A DNA stretch of 64,000 bases from Pelagibacterium xiamenense (lineage in GTDB: Bacteria > Pseudomonadota > Alphaproteobacteria > Rhizobiales > Devosiaceae), in assembly GCF_021166475.1 (NCBI RefSeq), contig NZ_JAJOYS010000002.1, positions 186,001-250,000 of the forward strand, read 5' to 3'. Below the pieces are notes generated by a model, which was given only the letters and a program-made list of their open reading frames with translations, made no database searches and had not been told where the DNA came from. The position numbers and the translations under genes are program-made. Each line of letters begins with the position of its first letter. Position 1 is the first letter of the stretch. Below, in pieces: positions 53,887-63,329 of this stretch.

Positions 53887-54087
53887 GGCTGGCTCCTCCT
53901 GAACTTGCTTCGATCTTCTTAACCCGGCACACGAAGCGCCATCAAGGCACACATGTGCCGCGCCCGCATGCCACGGCTCCCACCGCGCCGGGCATGTCGA
54001 AAAGCGGGCATCGGGCGGCAAGGTGACGCTTTTTAAAGGCCGCCCGCGATATCTTCGTCCCCCCGGGACGCTTGGAGAAAAAGGCAA

Positions 54088-54654
54088 ATGGCAGATTTCT
54101 CGCACCGCGCGGCAACCTCCGCCGACATCGGTCTGATTCACCGCGAGTTGATGGATCTCATCGACTCGATGCCCTACTACAACGAGCGCTTCAAGACCCA
54201 CGAGAAAGCGCGGTTCGACAAGCGATTCCTGCGCACCCTGCTCGCCATCGACCCGTGGCACATCCTGATACTCGAGGTCGACAACGCGCCCGGAGGCTTC
54301 TCGATTTCCGGTCCCGACTGCGGCACCATCTTCCAGTACTGGTCCTGCGTCTTTCCGGCCCACCGCAAGACCATGCTCGGCATGTACGGCATGCGCGCCT
54401 TCATCGAGCACTGGGACAACTCCCGCTTCCACAAAGCCTCGACCTATGTGCGCACGGACAACAAGATCGCGCTGAGGCTCCTCGAGCGCTACGACTACGA
54501 ATGTGTCGCCGTTCTCGAACAGCACATTTTCGGGCAGGACTATTGCGTCATGGAACGCAAGTTCACCAAAGCGACCGGGGACTACGACCGGGGCGTCTGG
54601 CTACCCTTCGGCGAGCGCATCAAAATTCGCCTCCAGGACCTGTTCGACCGCTAG
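54088..54654 (+). CDS. GNAT-like acetyltransferase family protein
   Basis: This 188-residue cytoplasmic protein opens [19 protein letters not shown], a GNAT-type N-terminal strand-helix. [19 protein letters not shown] segment (split near residue 88) resembles the acetyl-CoA loop R/Q-x-x-G-x-G/A only loosely, and [13 protein letters not shown] near 131 fits the usual C-terminal helix. It may be a divergent acetyltransferase. GGAGAAAAAG precedes the ATG. It is convergent with the flippase gene, 15 bp away. The substrate is unknown. Confidence 0.65.
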   Translation: MADFSHRAATSADIGLIHRELMDLIDSMPYYNERFKTHEKARFDKRFLRTLLAIDPWHILILEVDNAPGGFSISGPDCGTIFQYWSCVFPAHRKTMLGMYGMRAFIEHWDNSRFHKASTYVRTDNKIALRLLERYDYECVAVLEQHIFGQDYCVMERKFTKATGDYDRGVWLPFGERIKIRLQDLFDR

Positions 54655-54668
54655 CACGCTTCCGGCAT

Positions 54669-55973
54669 CTAAGCTGGCAAGGCCCTGAAACGCGCGAAGA
54701 TCGAGACGTCCACGCCGGTCCGCCGCCACGCCGTGGCCCACAGCGCCGCCGACCAGAGCGTGATTGCGATGAAGGCTGAAATCGCCGCGCCCGACAGGCC
54801 GTAAGGCGGCACCAGCAATGCGTTGCCCGCAACCAGTGCGACGAGCCCCAGCCCCACGGCCGGCAGACTATCGAACGGCTTGTCGCGCATCGAGAGCACC
54901 ATCGAGGCGGGCCCGAACGCGGCCCGCACCACAAGCGCCAGGCACAAGATGCTCATCGGCCACGCACCCGCCACAAACTCCTCGCCGAACAACAGCAACA
55001 GATAACGTCCGAACAGCGCGACGCCGACGAAAAGCGCGCCTGAAAGCAGGATCGCGACGATGTTGGCCTCGCTCAGCCGGCGCGAGAGCGCCTCGGCGTC
55101 TTTTTTACTTTCCGCCTCGAACATCTCGGGCAGGGTCATGGCATAGACGGCGACGACGCCGAACGACACGAGCGCGAAGATGCGCGTACTCACCCCGAAT
55201 ATCGCCAGCTCCGCCCGCGGCAGCAATTCGGCCAGCATCAGAAGATTGATGTCGAAAAAATAATCGGCAGCCAGTGTGATCAGCACCCATGGCGCGGCGA
55301 AGCGCCACCAGCGCCGGGAGGGCGCCGGGGCGTATTCGTCCGAAACCGGCACCTGCCGCACCGCACGATAAAGCAGGAAGAAATGCCCCAATTCCAGCGC
55401 AAGGAGCGAGAGCGCAAACAGCCACAGCATCGCGTTGAGGTCCGCCCGGCCGGCGGTCAACGCAATGATGGCGAAGCTCGTGATCACCAGCGCCGGGCGC
55501 AGGACCATGTCGGGCAGGTAGCCCATCAGCGGACGCTTGAGCCCCACAAGTGCGGTCGTATTGACGAAGGTAAACGCGGTTCCCATCGCAATGAGCGCGG
55601 TCGGCACCCACAGCGCCAGAAGGTGTTCGCCCGTCTCGCCCATGAAATAGGTCACCGGCCAACCCAGTGCCGTGATCGCGGTTCCCACGATCCCCACATG
55701 CGCGAACGAGCGCGTCAGGAACCGCCGCAGGTTGCGCCCGTCGCCCTTGGCGCCGTATTCGGCCGCGAAATAGGTGCCGACCGTCTGGAACCCCAGCGGC
55801 ATGACCACGGCCAGGAGGTTGGCAGCCGCGATGGCCAGAAGATAGTCGCCCAGTGCCTCCGCGCCCCAGGCCCGGGCGATGGCGGCCTGAACGAGGAATA
55901 TGAACCCGGCCCCGCCGACCCGCAGGCCGAACATGATAACCGAGCGCGATGCCAGTCTTTTACCGATGGACAT
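54669..55973 (-). CDS. Wzx/MATE-type polysaccharide flippase
   Basis: This 434-residue integral membrane protein has about 12-14 hydrophobic segments of the oligosaccharide-flippase (MVF/MATE) type. It opens with a basic amphipathic helix, then F-L-V-Q-A-A-I-A-R-A-W-G-A-E-A-L-G-D-Y near residue 26. It should flip lipid-linked sugars for capsule, EPS or O-antigen. It is 8 bp downstream of the FemAB-like gene on the same strand and so in one operon with it. No polymerase or glycosyltransferase genes are adjacent, so the product is unknown. Confidence 0.85.
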   Translation of the reverse strand: MSIGKRLASRSVIMFGLRVGGAGFIFLVQAAIARAWGAEALGDYLLAIAAANLLAVVMPLGFQTVGTYFAAEYGAKGDGRNLRRFLTRSFAHVGIVGTAITALGWPVTYFMGETGEHLLALWVPTALIAMGTAFTFVNTTALVGLKRPLMGYLPDMVLRPALVITSFAIIALTAGRADLNAMLWLFALSLLALELGHFFLLYRAVRQVPVSDEYAPAPSRRWWRFAAPWVLITLAADYFFDINLLMLAELLPRAELAIFGVSTRIFALVSFGVVAVYAMTLPEMFEAESKKDAEALSRRLSEANIVAILLSGALFVGVALFGRYLLLLFGEEFVAGAWPMSILCLALVVRAAFGPASMVLSMRDKPFDSLPAVGLGLVALVAGNALLVPPYGLSGAAISAFIAITLWSAALWATAWRRTGVDVSIFARFRALPA

Positions 55974-55980
55974 TCGTTTT

Positions 55981-57144
55981 TCAGGCCCTGCGCAGGCGGC
56001 GCATCAGCGCCAACCGTGCGGCATTGATGGAATCGCGCGTGCGCGTCGCCTTCGAGCGCGCCTCGTATGCGAGCGTTCCGAAAAGGCGCGCCCGCATGGA
56101 CGTGGCGTAGTTGGCCACCGGCGGCAGGTCCGCCATGTAACCCGCGCTGCCTACCATGCCGCTCTTGAACTGGTGCAGCCCCTGAAACCCGTCGGTGCCG
56201 CCAAGATCGTAGAGCTTGGCCCGCGTGTTGTCGCGCAGCCAGCGGATGATGTTCCAGTGCAGAAAATAGCCCGCCCGCAGATCGAGCGCCGCGTCGTTGG
56301 TCGCGCCGTAAAGGTAGGTTGCCGTATCCCCGGCGGTGAAAATCATCGCGCCGGCCACCGTCTCGCCCTCATGCGTGACAAAAAACATCTCCGGCCGCGC
56401 CGTGCCATCGGGCATCGCCATCAGCGCATCGACGGAATCGATCGCCGAATAGTCGGGAAACTGCTTGCGGTCGCTCATGGCCTTGTAAAGCACCATGAAG
56501 CGCTCGAGTTCATCCGCCCCCCCCTCCTCGAAGCCGAGCCCGGCCTTGAACGATTTGCGCAGGTGGTAGCGCCATTTCTGCGCGAACGCAGCAAGCCGGG
56601 CGTCGTCGTCCAGCCGGACGTCGACCACATAGCGCTTGGGAAATTTCACCCCCACGCCCGGGGTGAATCCGCGCGCCAGCAGCGCCGCAAGCCGGGCATT
56701 GTCGTCGGTCGGTTCGACCTTGGGCATGATCGACACCATCATCCCGCGTTTGTCCGCATATTCGGCGATGAGCGCCTCGACCATCCCGTCCATGACCGTA
56801 TCGGCATCGGGCCGCGTATTGTCGGCGAGGAAGGGTCCCCACTTGACGAGCGCGATCGTCGCAAGGCCGAGCGGCAACCGCTGCAGCATGACGAGCGCAC
56901 CGCCCACCGGCCCGTTCTCGTGGGAAAACAACACCGGCTCGAGCGTCAGCCCCGGCCAGCGCGTGCTGGCATAGGCATAAAGCTGCTCCTGGCAGACCCC
57001 GTCGAAGTCCGCGATCGCCCTATCCCATGCCTCCGGCCCCAGCAGCGTCTTGCGCAACGCCGGCGTTGCCGCACCACGCGCGGCATCACGCCCACCGCTT
57101 CGCGCGTTAGCCCCCACGGGCAGCGAATTGGCTGAAAGACTCAT
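55981..57144 (-). CDS. FemAB/BioF2-like GNAT-fold aminoacyl/acyl transferase
   Basis: This 387-residue cytoplasmic protein has two GNAT-like lobes, as in FemAB-type peptidoglycan aminoacyltransferases and EPS acetyl-transfer proteins. Recognisable parts are W-x-x-x-I-A-D-F-x-x-x-x-x-Q near residue 40, K-W-G-P-F-L near 100, K-W-R-Y-H-L-R-K-S-F-K near 195, and a C-terminal L-Y-D-L-G-G-T-D-G-F-Q-G-L-H-Q-F-K-like motif near 320. Proteins of this type with a neighbouring flippase often act in exopolysaccharide modification. The start at 57144 is preferred; in-frame starts up to 57351 exist but run into unconserved sequence. It sits upstream of the flippase and is co-transcribed with it. Confidence 0.78.
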   Translation of the reverse strand: MSLSANSLPVGANARSGGRDAARGAATPALRKTLLGPEAWDRAIADFDGVCQEQLYAYASTRWPGLTLEPVLFSHENGPVGGALVMLQRLPLGLATIALVKWGPFLADNTRPDADTVMDGMVEALIAEYADKRGMMVSIMPKVEPTDDNARLAALLARGFTPGVGVKFPKRYVVDVRLDDDARLAAFAQKWRYHLRKSFKAGLGFEEGGADELERFMVLYKAMSDRKQFPDYSAIDSVDALMAMPDGTARPEMFFVTHEGETVAGAMIFTAGDTATYLYGATNDAALDLRAGYFLHWNIIRWLRDNTRAKLYDLGGTDGFQGLHQFKSGMVGSAGYMADLPPVANYATSMRARLFGTLAYEARSKATRTRDSINAARLALMRRLRRA

Positions 57145-57407
57145 GATCGTGTGCGTCCCGTCATTGATCGGTACGCGGACCATACGCCAGCCGGCCTTCC
57201 CAAAAGTTTTCGCGTAAGGGACAATTTTTCCGATGGTGAACGGGACGTTACGACGGCAGCTTGAATGCCCTTTTTCGGCGCTGTGCGGCGGCGTCTCCCG
57301 GCGCTCCCGGTAGACCCGAACAGGTTCCGGCCACAGATCGATCGCCCGCACAACCCGGATAAGCTATGCCCACTTATCCGGGTTGCATACGATCCGCGCG
57401 CGACCGG

Positions 57408-59351
57408 CTACTGCCCGGTCGAAACGAGCGCCAGTTCCGCGTCGGTGGTCAGCACGGTCCACCAGCGATGGGCCTCCTGGCCCGCGTCATATCCGACCAG
57501 GGGCGCGCTTTCGCAGGTTTCGCTCCGGGCCGGGGGGCTCTGGATATAGGCCGCGTCAAAAGCGCCCTCGATTACGCACTGGTTCGGGGCCAGGGCCTGC
57601 CAGCCGTCATCTCCCCGCATGCCGAGAGTCAGGCCGGCTACGTCACCGCCTTGCGAGGCGGTGAACTGAACCGCGTAGGCATCCGAAACCGCGTTTGAAA
57701 TATCCCAGGATTTGGTTGCCCCTTGCGGCAGAACGACGGGCGCTTTGGGTTCGCCGTCCGTTTGGGACATCGGCAGTCCTGCATCGGTTTCGATGTCTTT
57801 TTGCACGCCATAGCCGTCCTGATAGGTTCCGGTCTGGTTCTGCGTACCGCTGATGATGACGATGTCGCTGGCCGTCCCGGCTTCGGCGGGAAGCCAACTC
57901 GTGGTCACGTGCTCTTTGAGATCGATCGTGGTTGCGGGAACGATCAACTCGTCGGCCTCGGGATCGAGGACGACGCGCTGGGCGCTGTTGAGGTTGGGGC
58001 TCCACCGCTCATGGACCTGGAACAGCCACTGATAGGACAGGCGCATCAGGTCGTTCAGCGATTCCGCGCGGCTCAGGCCGGGCGTATAACCCATGGTGCG
58101 GGTGGTGGAGTCGGTGCGGTTGAACGTGTCGTTGACCCCGCCGACCAAGCTGACGCGGCTGCCGTCGTCGGCCAGGCAATCGGCGGTTTCGTAGCGCGGG
58201 TTCAGCACGAGAACCGGCCGCGTCTCGGGCAGCATCGAATTGGGATAGACAATGGTTTCGCACCGGTTGGTGGTGCGCGAGAACGCGTCCATCAGGACCC
58301 AATCGGCATCGAAATCCTCCGCCGGATCGTTGCTGGTGGCCGTATGTTCGGCAAGATAAGACGCGTAGTCGACCCTGTCCCCGGTAAAGGTCAGAAGCGA
58401 GGCATTGACGTCGAGATAGGGGACGCCCTCTTGCAGGGTTGCGTTGCGGTGGGCGACCACGGCCTGCACCAGATCGCGTTCGCCATAGCGGTATTCATAG
58501 CCCTTGTACGACGCATTGCCGATGATGATCTGGGTAAACACATTCATGCGGTAATTGCCGGTGGCGGGGGTGGACCCCGAGGGCATGGTCTGAAGAATGG
58601 TCGTGTCGGAGATCACCGAGCGCTGATACTGATGCTCATGGCCGGAAACGAAAATGACGTCGTGATCGGCAAAGAAGCTACGGATATCTTGCTGGACGCC
58701 GAAAACCCAATCGTCGTCCTTCGTGCCGTCGACGATCTGCTCGCGCGTCTGGCCATACTTGGCGCCGATAAGGCTGTCATGGCTCGCGACCACGATATGG
58801 TCCGTCTCCGATCCCACGGTCTCGATCGTCTGTTTGATCCAATCGAAAGCGATGGGGAGATTGTAGTAGGAGATGCCGAAAATCAGCACATTGTCGCGCA
58901 CGACGTAGTAATTCACCCATTCATAGCCCGGCATGTGAACGGCATCCGCGGGTATGAAGTCGCTCATATACGACACCCAGTCCTGCATGGTGGCATAGCT
59001 GGTTTCGTGATTGCCCATAATGGGCAGGAATTCGATGCCCTGGTCCCGATACTCGGCAGCCAGCTGCGTCCATTCCTCAAATTCGACCGGAGAGCCATGA
59101 TCGGTCATGTCGCCCACATGGATGATCGTGTCTGCGCCATTGGCCGCGAGCTGCGCGAGGACTTCTTCCATCGGGTGCAGCGAAACGTGCGCCTGCCCCT
59201 GTTCGTCGGTGCCACCCTGCGTGTCGGGCAGAAGGCCGAGCACAAAGGAATCCGGTCCGGCCTGGGCGAACACGGCCTGCGTAAACGCGCCGCCGAAAAG
59301 CGCAAGCAGCAGCGTAGCGCCCGCAGCGAGCGCCGGTTGACGTTTTTTCAT
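57408..59351 (-). CDS. Secreted calcineurin-like metallophosphoesterase
   Basis: This 647-residue exported protein has a signal peptide ending V-F-A-Q near residue 30. The metallophosphoesterase domain (~35-260) has motifs L-P-D-T-Q-G-G (~41), H-V-G-D-M-T-D-H-G (~78), M-G-N-H-E-T-S (~112), A-S-H-D-S (~192) and S-G-H-E-H-Q-Y-Q (~237). The C-terminal ~380 residues have no named domain and contain a few cysteines. It may hydrolyse phosphomonoesters or phospholipid head groups outside the cytoplasm. A Pho-box-like sequence lies 64 bp upstream (59415-59432), suggesting phosphate-starvation control. GGGAGGA precedes the ATG. The gene is not linked to an operon partner. Confidence 0.87.
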   Translation of the reverse strand: MKKRQPALAAGATLLLALFGGAFTQAVFAQAGPDSFVLGLLPDTQGGTDEQGQAHVSLHPMEEVLAQLAANGADTIIHVGDMTDHGSPVEFEEWTQLAAEYRDQGIEFLPIMGNHETSYATMQDWVSYMSDFIPADAVHMPGYEWVNYYVVRDNVLIFGISYYNLPIAFDWIKQTIETVGSETDHIVVASHDSLIGAKYGQTREQIVDGTKDDDWVFGVQQDIRSFFADHDVIFVSGHEHQYQRSVISDTTILQTMPSGSTPATGNYRMNVFTQIIIGNASYKGYEYRYGERDLVQAVVAHRNATLQEGVPYLDVNASLLTFTGDRVDYASYLAEHTATSNDPAEDFDADWVLMDAFSRTTNRCETIVYPNSMLPETRPVLVLNPRYETADCLADDGSRVSLVGGVNDTFNRTDSTTRTMGYTPGLSRAESLNDLMRLSYQWLFQVHERWSPNLNSAQRVVLDPEADELIVPATTIDLKEHVTTSWLPAEAGTASDIVIISGTQNQTGTYQDGYGVQKDIETDAGLPMSQTDGEPKAPVVLPQGATKSWDISNAVSDAYAVQFTASQGGDVAGLTLGMRGDDGWQALAPNQCVIEGAFDAAYIQSPPARSETCESAPLVGYDAGQEAHRWWTVLTTDAELALVSTGQ

Positions 59352-59414
59352 CTGGGAGGACCCTTCCGCGTTGTCGTATGCGACGACGCACTAGGTCCAC
59401 TCGATTGCAGTTTA

Positions 59415-59432
59415 ATGTCGGCTCTATGATAG
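59415..59432 (-). promoter_or_regulatory. Candidate Pho box
   Basis: Read on the minus strand the site is CTATCAT, AGAG, CCGACAT. Compared with CTGTCAT-N4-CTGTCAT, 11 of 14 defined bases match and the spacer is exactly four. It is 64 bp upstream of the secreted phosphoesterase, a sensible place for PhoB binding. Confidence 0.4.
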
Positions 59433-59550
59433 TTTGATGGAGCGCGCGTCCCGATTCATACAGTGGCGCTGCGCATACCGGTCTGGGCAAACCGAGGTGG
59501 CATGTCCAACGGAAAACCCGCATAAAGCGCTGAAATCGGAGGAAAGGTTT

Positions 59551-59626
<76 letters not shown>

Positions 59627-59734
59627 AAACACAACGAGCGGCGCGCGGGGCACGCCGCTGAGGTGGCGCTTCTCTAGCAAACGCGTTCCGGCCTGTCCAC
59701 TCCCCTTTTCCGTGAAAATGATCAGGCCGGAGAC

Positions 59735-60352
59735 TTATTGCGGCAAGGGGTTCTCGACGGTACCTAAAAGCGCCATGTCGCCCCAGACCTGCTCGAGCCG
59801 CGCGTCGCGGCGGCAGCCGATGCGGTAGGCGTTGTAGCGGTCCGGGTTGTTCGCGGCGAAATCCTGGTGATAATCCTCGGCGGCATAGAACGTCGCCGCC
59901 GGCAGGATTTCCGTCGCGATTTCGTAGCCCGATTGTGCGGCCAGCGCGGCCTTGCTCGCCTCGGCGATCTGCCGCTGCTCGTCGGTGAGCGCGAAGATCG
60001 CGGGCAGGTAGTTGTCGCCCCGGTCGCAGAATTGCCCCGCGCCGTCGGTGGGGTCGGTCGAATACCAGTAGATCGTCAAAAGCGTCTCGTAGTCGATCAC
60101 GTCCGGGTCGTAGGTGATCTCGACAACCTCGTAATGCCCGGTGTCCGAATAGATCACGTCGTTGTAGCTGGGGTTTTCGACATGCCCGCCGGCAAACCCG
60201 GAGACCGCGTTGGTGACCCCCTCGACCTTCTCGAAGTTCGATTCGACACTCCAGAAACACCCTCCGGCAAAAAGCGCCGTCGCCCCCATCGCCTGCCCCG
60301 ACATCATGCTGGCCGCGACGACGCACGCGCCAACGGCAATCTTCCGGTTCAT
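59735..60352 (-). CDS. msrA: Periplasmic peptide methionine sulfoxide reductase MsrA
   Basis: MsrA repairs methionine-S-sulfoxide in proteins. The 205-residue protein carries the catalytic G-G-C-F-W motif with Cys32, E-V-V-E-I-T-Y-D-P near residue 75, D-Q-F-C-D-x-G-equivalent segment G-Q-F-C-D-R-G-D-N-Y near 107, and Y-H-Q-D-F near 160. A signal peptide (M-N-R-K-I-A-V-G-A..., cleavage near A-M-G-A) precedes the domain, so this form acts in the periplasm. The start at 60352 follows AGAGGAG; longer readings (to 60523) would hide the signal. No msrB is adjacent. Confidence 0.93.
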   Translation of the reverse strand: MNRKIAVGACVVAASMMSGQAMGATALFAGGCFWSVESNFEKVEGVTNAVSGFAGGHVENPSYNDVIYSDTGHYEVVEITYDPDVIDYETLLTIYWYSTDPTDGAGQFCDRGDNYLPAIFALTDEQRQIAEASKAALAAQSGYEIATEILPAATFYAAEDYHQDFAANNPDRYNAYRIGCRRDARLEQVWGDMALLGTVENPLPQ

Positions 60353-60579
60353 CGGTTTCTCCTCTTTGAAAGCCGGTTCACATTCGAACGCCGCCGGTCT
60401 CACCCGCAAGTCAATCCGGCGTGAGCGCGGCGCTCCTACCGCCCAATACGGGTGCCGCCCCGCACGTGTTACGCCCGCGCAGGTCACGAAGCCATGAGGC
60501 AAGCGTGAGCGCCGCGATTGCACGCGCGTCCTGGCCGCCGTAAGCTCCGGGTCCAGCTTTGGACCGGGAGGCTCATCCG

Positions 60580-60951
60580 ATGAGCATGGGTGCGTTTTCG
60601 CTCAGCCTCAATGTCAGGAATATTGAAACGTCCTTCGCCTTCTACCGGAAGCTCGGCTTCCGCCAGCTGGGCGGCAGGATCGAGGACAAATGGCTCATCC
60701 TCACCAACGGCGACACCGTCATCGGCCTGTTCGAGGGGATGTTCGAAAAGAACATGCTCATCTTCACCCCCGGCTGGGACAAGGAGGGCAGGAACGTCGA
60801 TCCGTTCGAGGATGTCCGCGATATCCAGAAACGCTTGAAGGCCCAGGGTATCGCACTCGATGCCGAAGCGGACCCCGGCACCAGCGGCCCGGCCCACGTC
60901 ATGCTGACCGATCCGGACGGCAACCCGATCCTCATCGATCAGCACAGGTAG
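60580..60951 (+). CDS. VOC-superfamily (glyoxalase/dioxygenase-like) protein
   Basis: This 123-residue protein is a single vicinal-oxygen-chelate module: F-S-L-S-L-N-V-R-N-I-E-T-S-F-x-F-Y near residue 5, L-G-F-R near 27, and the closing D-P-D-G-N-P-I-L-I-D-Q motif near 112. Proteins like this bind a metal and can isomerise, open rings or bind antibiotics, so no reaction is assigned. The start at 60580 follows GGGAGG; an upstream ATG at 60559 is less likely. It is convergent with the GNAT gene, 5 bp away. Confidence 0.82.
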   Translation: MSMGAFSLSLNVRNIETSFAFYRKLGFRQLGGRIEDKWLILTNGDTVIGLFEGMFEKNMLIFTPGWDKEGRNVDPFEDVRDIQKRLKAQGIALDAEADPGTSGPAHVMLTDPDGNPILIDQHR

Positions 60952-60955
60952 GCCG

Positions 60956-61405
60956 CTAAAGCGCCTTGCGCATCTGGACGCAGTCCGCAGCGAGCCCATC
61001 GAGCTCCGATGCATCCCACGCGTGGCGCGACCACCCCGTCTTTTCATAATAGCCGACGGCCTCGGGGGCGGCATTGACGAACAGCGTCGTCATTCCGCTC
61101 GAGTGTGCGCGTTCCGTAATCAGTCGATCGAGGGCACGCCCGTGGCCCCGCCGCTGCTCGTCGGCAACCACCGCGACAAGGCGCACCACGCCCGAACCGT
61201 CACCACGGTCGTCAAACCTTACGCACCCGACAGGCCGCCCGTCAGCCGTCAGCAAATAAGGCTGATTGCCGGGCGTACGGTCATCGTGATGGTTTTCATC
61301 GTAGACCACATCCGCGTGCCGGCCTTCGAACAGCACGGCTCTGCGTATGCTGTGCAGTATGGCCCACTGCTCCGGTGTTTCCACCGGAGCCAGTTCATGC
61401 CGCAT
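60956..61405 (-). CDS. GNAT-family N-acetyltransferase
   Basis: This 149-residue single-domain acetyltransferase has the acetyl-CoA signature V-A-D-E-Q-R-R-G-H-G-R-A-L near residue 82 and the Y-Y-E-K-T-G-W segment near 119. The substrate is not evident. It lies 9 bp after leuA on the same strand, so it is read from the leuA transcript, though no link to leucine synthesis is known. Confidence 0.85.
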   Translation of the reverse strand: MRHELAPVETPEQWAILHSIRRAVLFEGRHADVVYDENHHDDRTPGNQPYLLTADGRPVGCVRFDDRGDGSGVVRLVAVVADEQRRGHGRALDRLITERAHSSGMTTLFVNAAPEAVGYYEKTGWSRHAWDASELDGLAADCVQMRKAL

Positions 61406-61413
61406 GGTCTGTC

Positions 61414-62970
61414 CTAACCCGCCAATGCCCCCTGCGCCGGCGCACCGCGCTCGACGAGCAACCGGTTGTACGCGTTGAGATAGGCGCGCGCCGAAGCCAT
61501 GAGCGTGTCGGGCTCCGCCGCGTTGCCCGAGGAAATCCGGCCGTTCATTTCGAGCCGGACATGCGCGTTGGCCTGCGCATCGGTACCCCCGGTCACGCCG
61601 TCAACCGCGTAGAGCACCAGATGCGGGTCGGCGCCGACCGCCGCCTTGATCGCGTTGAAGATGGCGTCCACGGATCCCGTGCCGTCAAAGGCCACCTCGA
61701 CCGGAGCGCCGTCGACAGAGACCTTGAGTTCGCAGCGGTGAATGCCCCCGGTCTTGGAGGTGACGCTCATGTCGACGAGCTTGATCCGATCCGCCGCCGA
61801 GCCGATTTCGTCGTCGACCAGCGCGATGATGTCGTCGTCGTAAACGTTCTTCTTGCGGTCCGCGAGGTCCTTGAAGCGCTGGAAGGTTTCCTGGAACTGG
61901 TTGTCGGCCAGATCATACCCCAGATCGAGCAGCTTCTGCTTGAACGCATGGCGCCCCGAATGCTTGCCCATCACCAGCGAGGTGGATTTGATCCCGACGC
62001 TCTCGGGCGTCATGATCTCGTACGTCGAGGCGTTCTTGAGCATGCCGTCCTGATGGATGCCGCTCTCATGCGCGAACGCGTTCTTGCCCACGATGGCCTT
62101 GTTGTACTGCACCGGGAAGTTCGCTGCCGCCGCGACAACCTTCGAGGCGCGCGACAGATGCGTCGTCTCGATATCGGTATGGTACGGCAGCGCGTCCGCC
62201 CGCGTGCGGATCGCCATCACGACTTCTTCGAGCGCAGCATTGCCAGCGCGTTCGCCCAGCCCGTTGATCGTGCACTCGACCTGCCGCGCACCCGCGCGCA
62301 CACCGGCCAGCGAATTGGCGACGGCCATGCCTAAATCGTTGTGGCAGTGGGTGGAGAAGATCGCCTGGTCCGAATTCGGCACCATCTCGATCAGCTGCTT
62401 GATGAGCTGATAATAGTCCTCGGGCGTCGAATACCCTACCGTATCGGGCACGTTGATCGTCGTCGCCCCGGCCTTGATCGCCGCTTCGGTGCAGCGCGCG
62501 AGAAATTCGATCGGCGTGCGGGTCGCGTCCATCCCCGACCATTCGACGTCGTCGATAAGGTTGCGTGCCTGCGTCACCGTCTTGGTGACGATCTCGAGCA
62601 CCTCGTCCTCGGACTTTTTCATCTGGTGCGCCAGATGGATCGGCGAGGTGGAAACGAAGGTGTGGATGCGCCCGCGCCTGGCATGTCGCACAGCCTCGCC
62701 GGCCCTGTCGATATCGGCGGAAATGGCGCGCGCGAGCCCCGCGATCACTGCGTTCTTGGCGCGCTTGGCAATCGTTGCGACCGCCTCGAAGTCGCCGTTC
62801 GAGGCAATGGGGAACCCTGCCTCGATAATGTCGACGCCCATGGTGTCGAGAATTTCGGCGACCTGGAGCTTTTCTTCCAGCGTCATCGTCGCGCCCGGGC
62901 TCTGCTCGCCGTCGCGCAAGGTCGTATCGAAGATAAAGACCTTGTCGGTGTTGGGTGTATCGGTCGTCAT
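61414..62970 (-). CDS. leuA: 2-Isopropylmalate synthase LeuA
   Basis: LeuA condenses acetyl-CoA with 2-oxoisovalerate in the first committed step of leucine synthesis. The 518-residue protein has the TIM barrel with [10 protein letters not shown] (14-23), the zinc site H-C-H-N-D-L-G near 207, G-L-G-E-R-A-G-N-A near 237 and E-S-G-I-H-Q-D-G near 300. The C-terminal leucine-sensing regulatory domain lies at ~390-515. GAGGAC stands 11 bases before the ATG. A 43-codon leader rich in leucine codons and a hairpin lie 140-270 bp upstream, which implies attenuation control. A GNAT gene follows 8 bp after its stop. Confidence 0.97.
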   Translation of the reverse strand: MTTDTPNTDKVFIFDTTLRDGEQSPGATMTLEEKLQVAEILDTMGVDIIEAGFPIASNGDFEAVATIAKRAKNAVIAGLARAISADIDRAGEAVRHARRGRIHTFVSTSPIHLAHQMKKSEDEVLEIVTKTVTQARNLIDDVEWSGMDATRTPIEFLARCTEAAIKAGATTINVPDTVGYSTPEDYYQLIKQLIEMVPNSDQAIFSTHCHNDLGMAVANSLAGVRAGARQVECTINGLGERAGNAALEEVVMAIRTRADALPYHTDIETTHLSRASKVVAAAANFPVQYNKAIVGKNAFAHESGIHQDGMLKNASTYEIMTPESVGIKSTSLVMGKHSGRHAFKQKLLDLGYDLADNQFQETFQRFKDLADRKKNVYDDDIIALVDDEIGSAADRIKLVDMSVTSKTGGIHRCELKVSVDGAPVEVAFDGTGSVDAIFNAIKAAVGADPHLVLYAVDGVTGGTDAQANAHVRLEMNGRISSGNAAEPDTLMASARAYLNAYNRLLVERGAPAQGALAG

Positions 62971-63067
62971 GCTCGTTTGTCCTCAAAATCGGCCGCCTGC
63001 GCAAAAAAGTTTGGGTGCAGCAGGAATTGGGCCGGACACATTTTCGTTGTTCGGCGTGTGGCATACT

Positions 63068-63115
63068 CCCCTGACGACCCGTTCGCGCTTTTGGCGAACC
63101 GCCGGTGGTCAGGGG
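63068..63115 (-). promoter_or_regulatory. Attenuator-type hairpin overlapping leader stop codon
   Basis: On the minus strand CCCCTGAC (63115-63108) pairs perfectly with GTCAGGGG (63075-63068). An inner 6-bp stem (63099-63094 with 63086-63081) extends it. The leader-peptide stop codon lies in the first arm, so a ribosome at the leader's end would disrupt it. A T6 run follows at 63008-63003, but without an adjoining GC-rich stem. Confidence 0.55.
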
Positions 63116-63240
63116 CTGATAAGGAGGAGTAGGAGAGCGGCAGGCAGAAGAAGTGCCGTACCCAAAAGGATACGGGCCCGCAAGGCATCCTGCCTGCGAG
63201 CAGCTATGGCGACGGCGGCGCTTTGACTTTTGCGGCGCAT
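63109..63240 (-). CDS. Leucine-rich leader peptide of leuA (attenuator)
   Basis: This 43-codon frame is read toward leuA. The last 21 codons before TGA include ten leucines in three clusters (I-L-L-G-T-A-L-L-L-P-A-A-L-L-L-L-L-I-S-P), using CTT, CTC, CTG, CTA and TTG. A leader peptide with a run of the regulated amino acid just before a hairpin is the classic design of ribosome-mediated attenuation, here of leucine synthesis. The ATG at 63240 has a distant AAAGG. A later TTG start is possible, with the same leucine-rich end. The ten leucines are visible in sequence; the regulatory role is inferred. Confidence 0.7.
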   Translation of the reverse strand: MRRKSQSAAVAIAARRQDALRARILLGTALLLPAALLLLLISP

Positions 63241-63329
63241 CGTTGGCGGCCTGACCTTTCTTCCAAGTCTTTGGCTAAGAATGAGCCAAGTGCGCCCCGG
63301 ATGCAACCCTCGACAGCGGCAAAAGCGCC

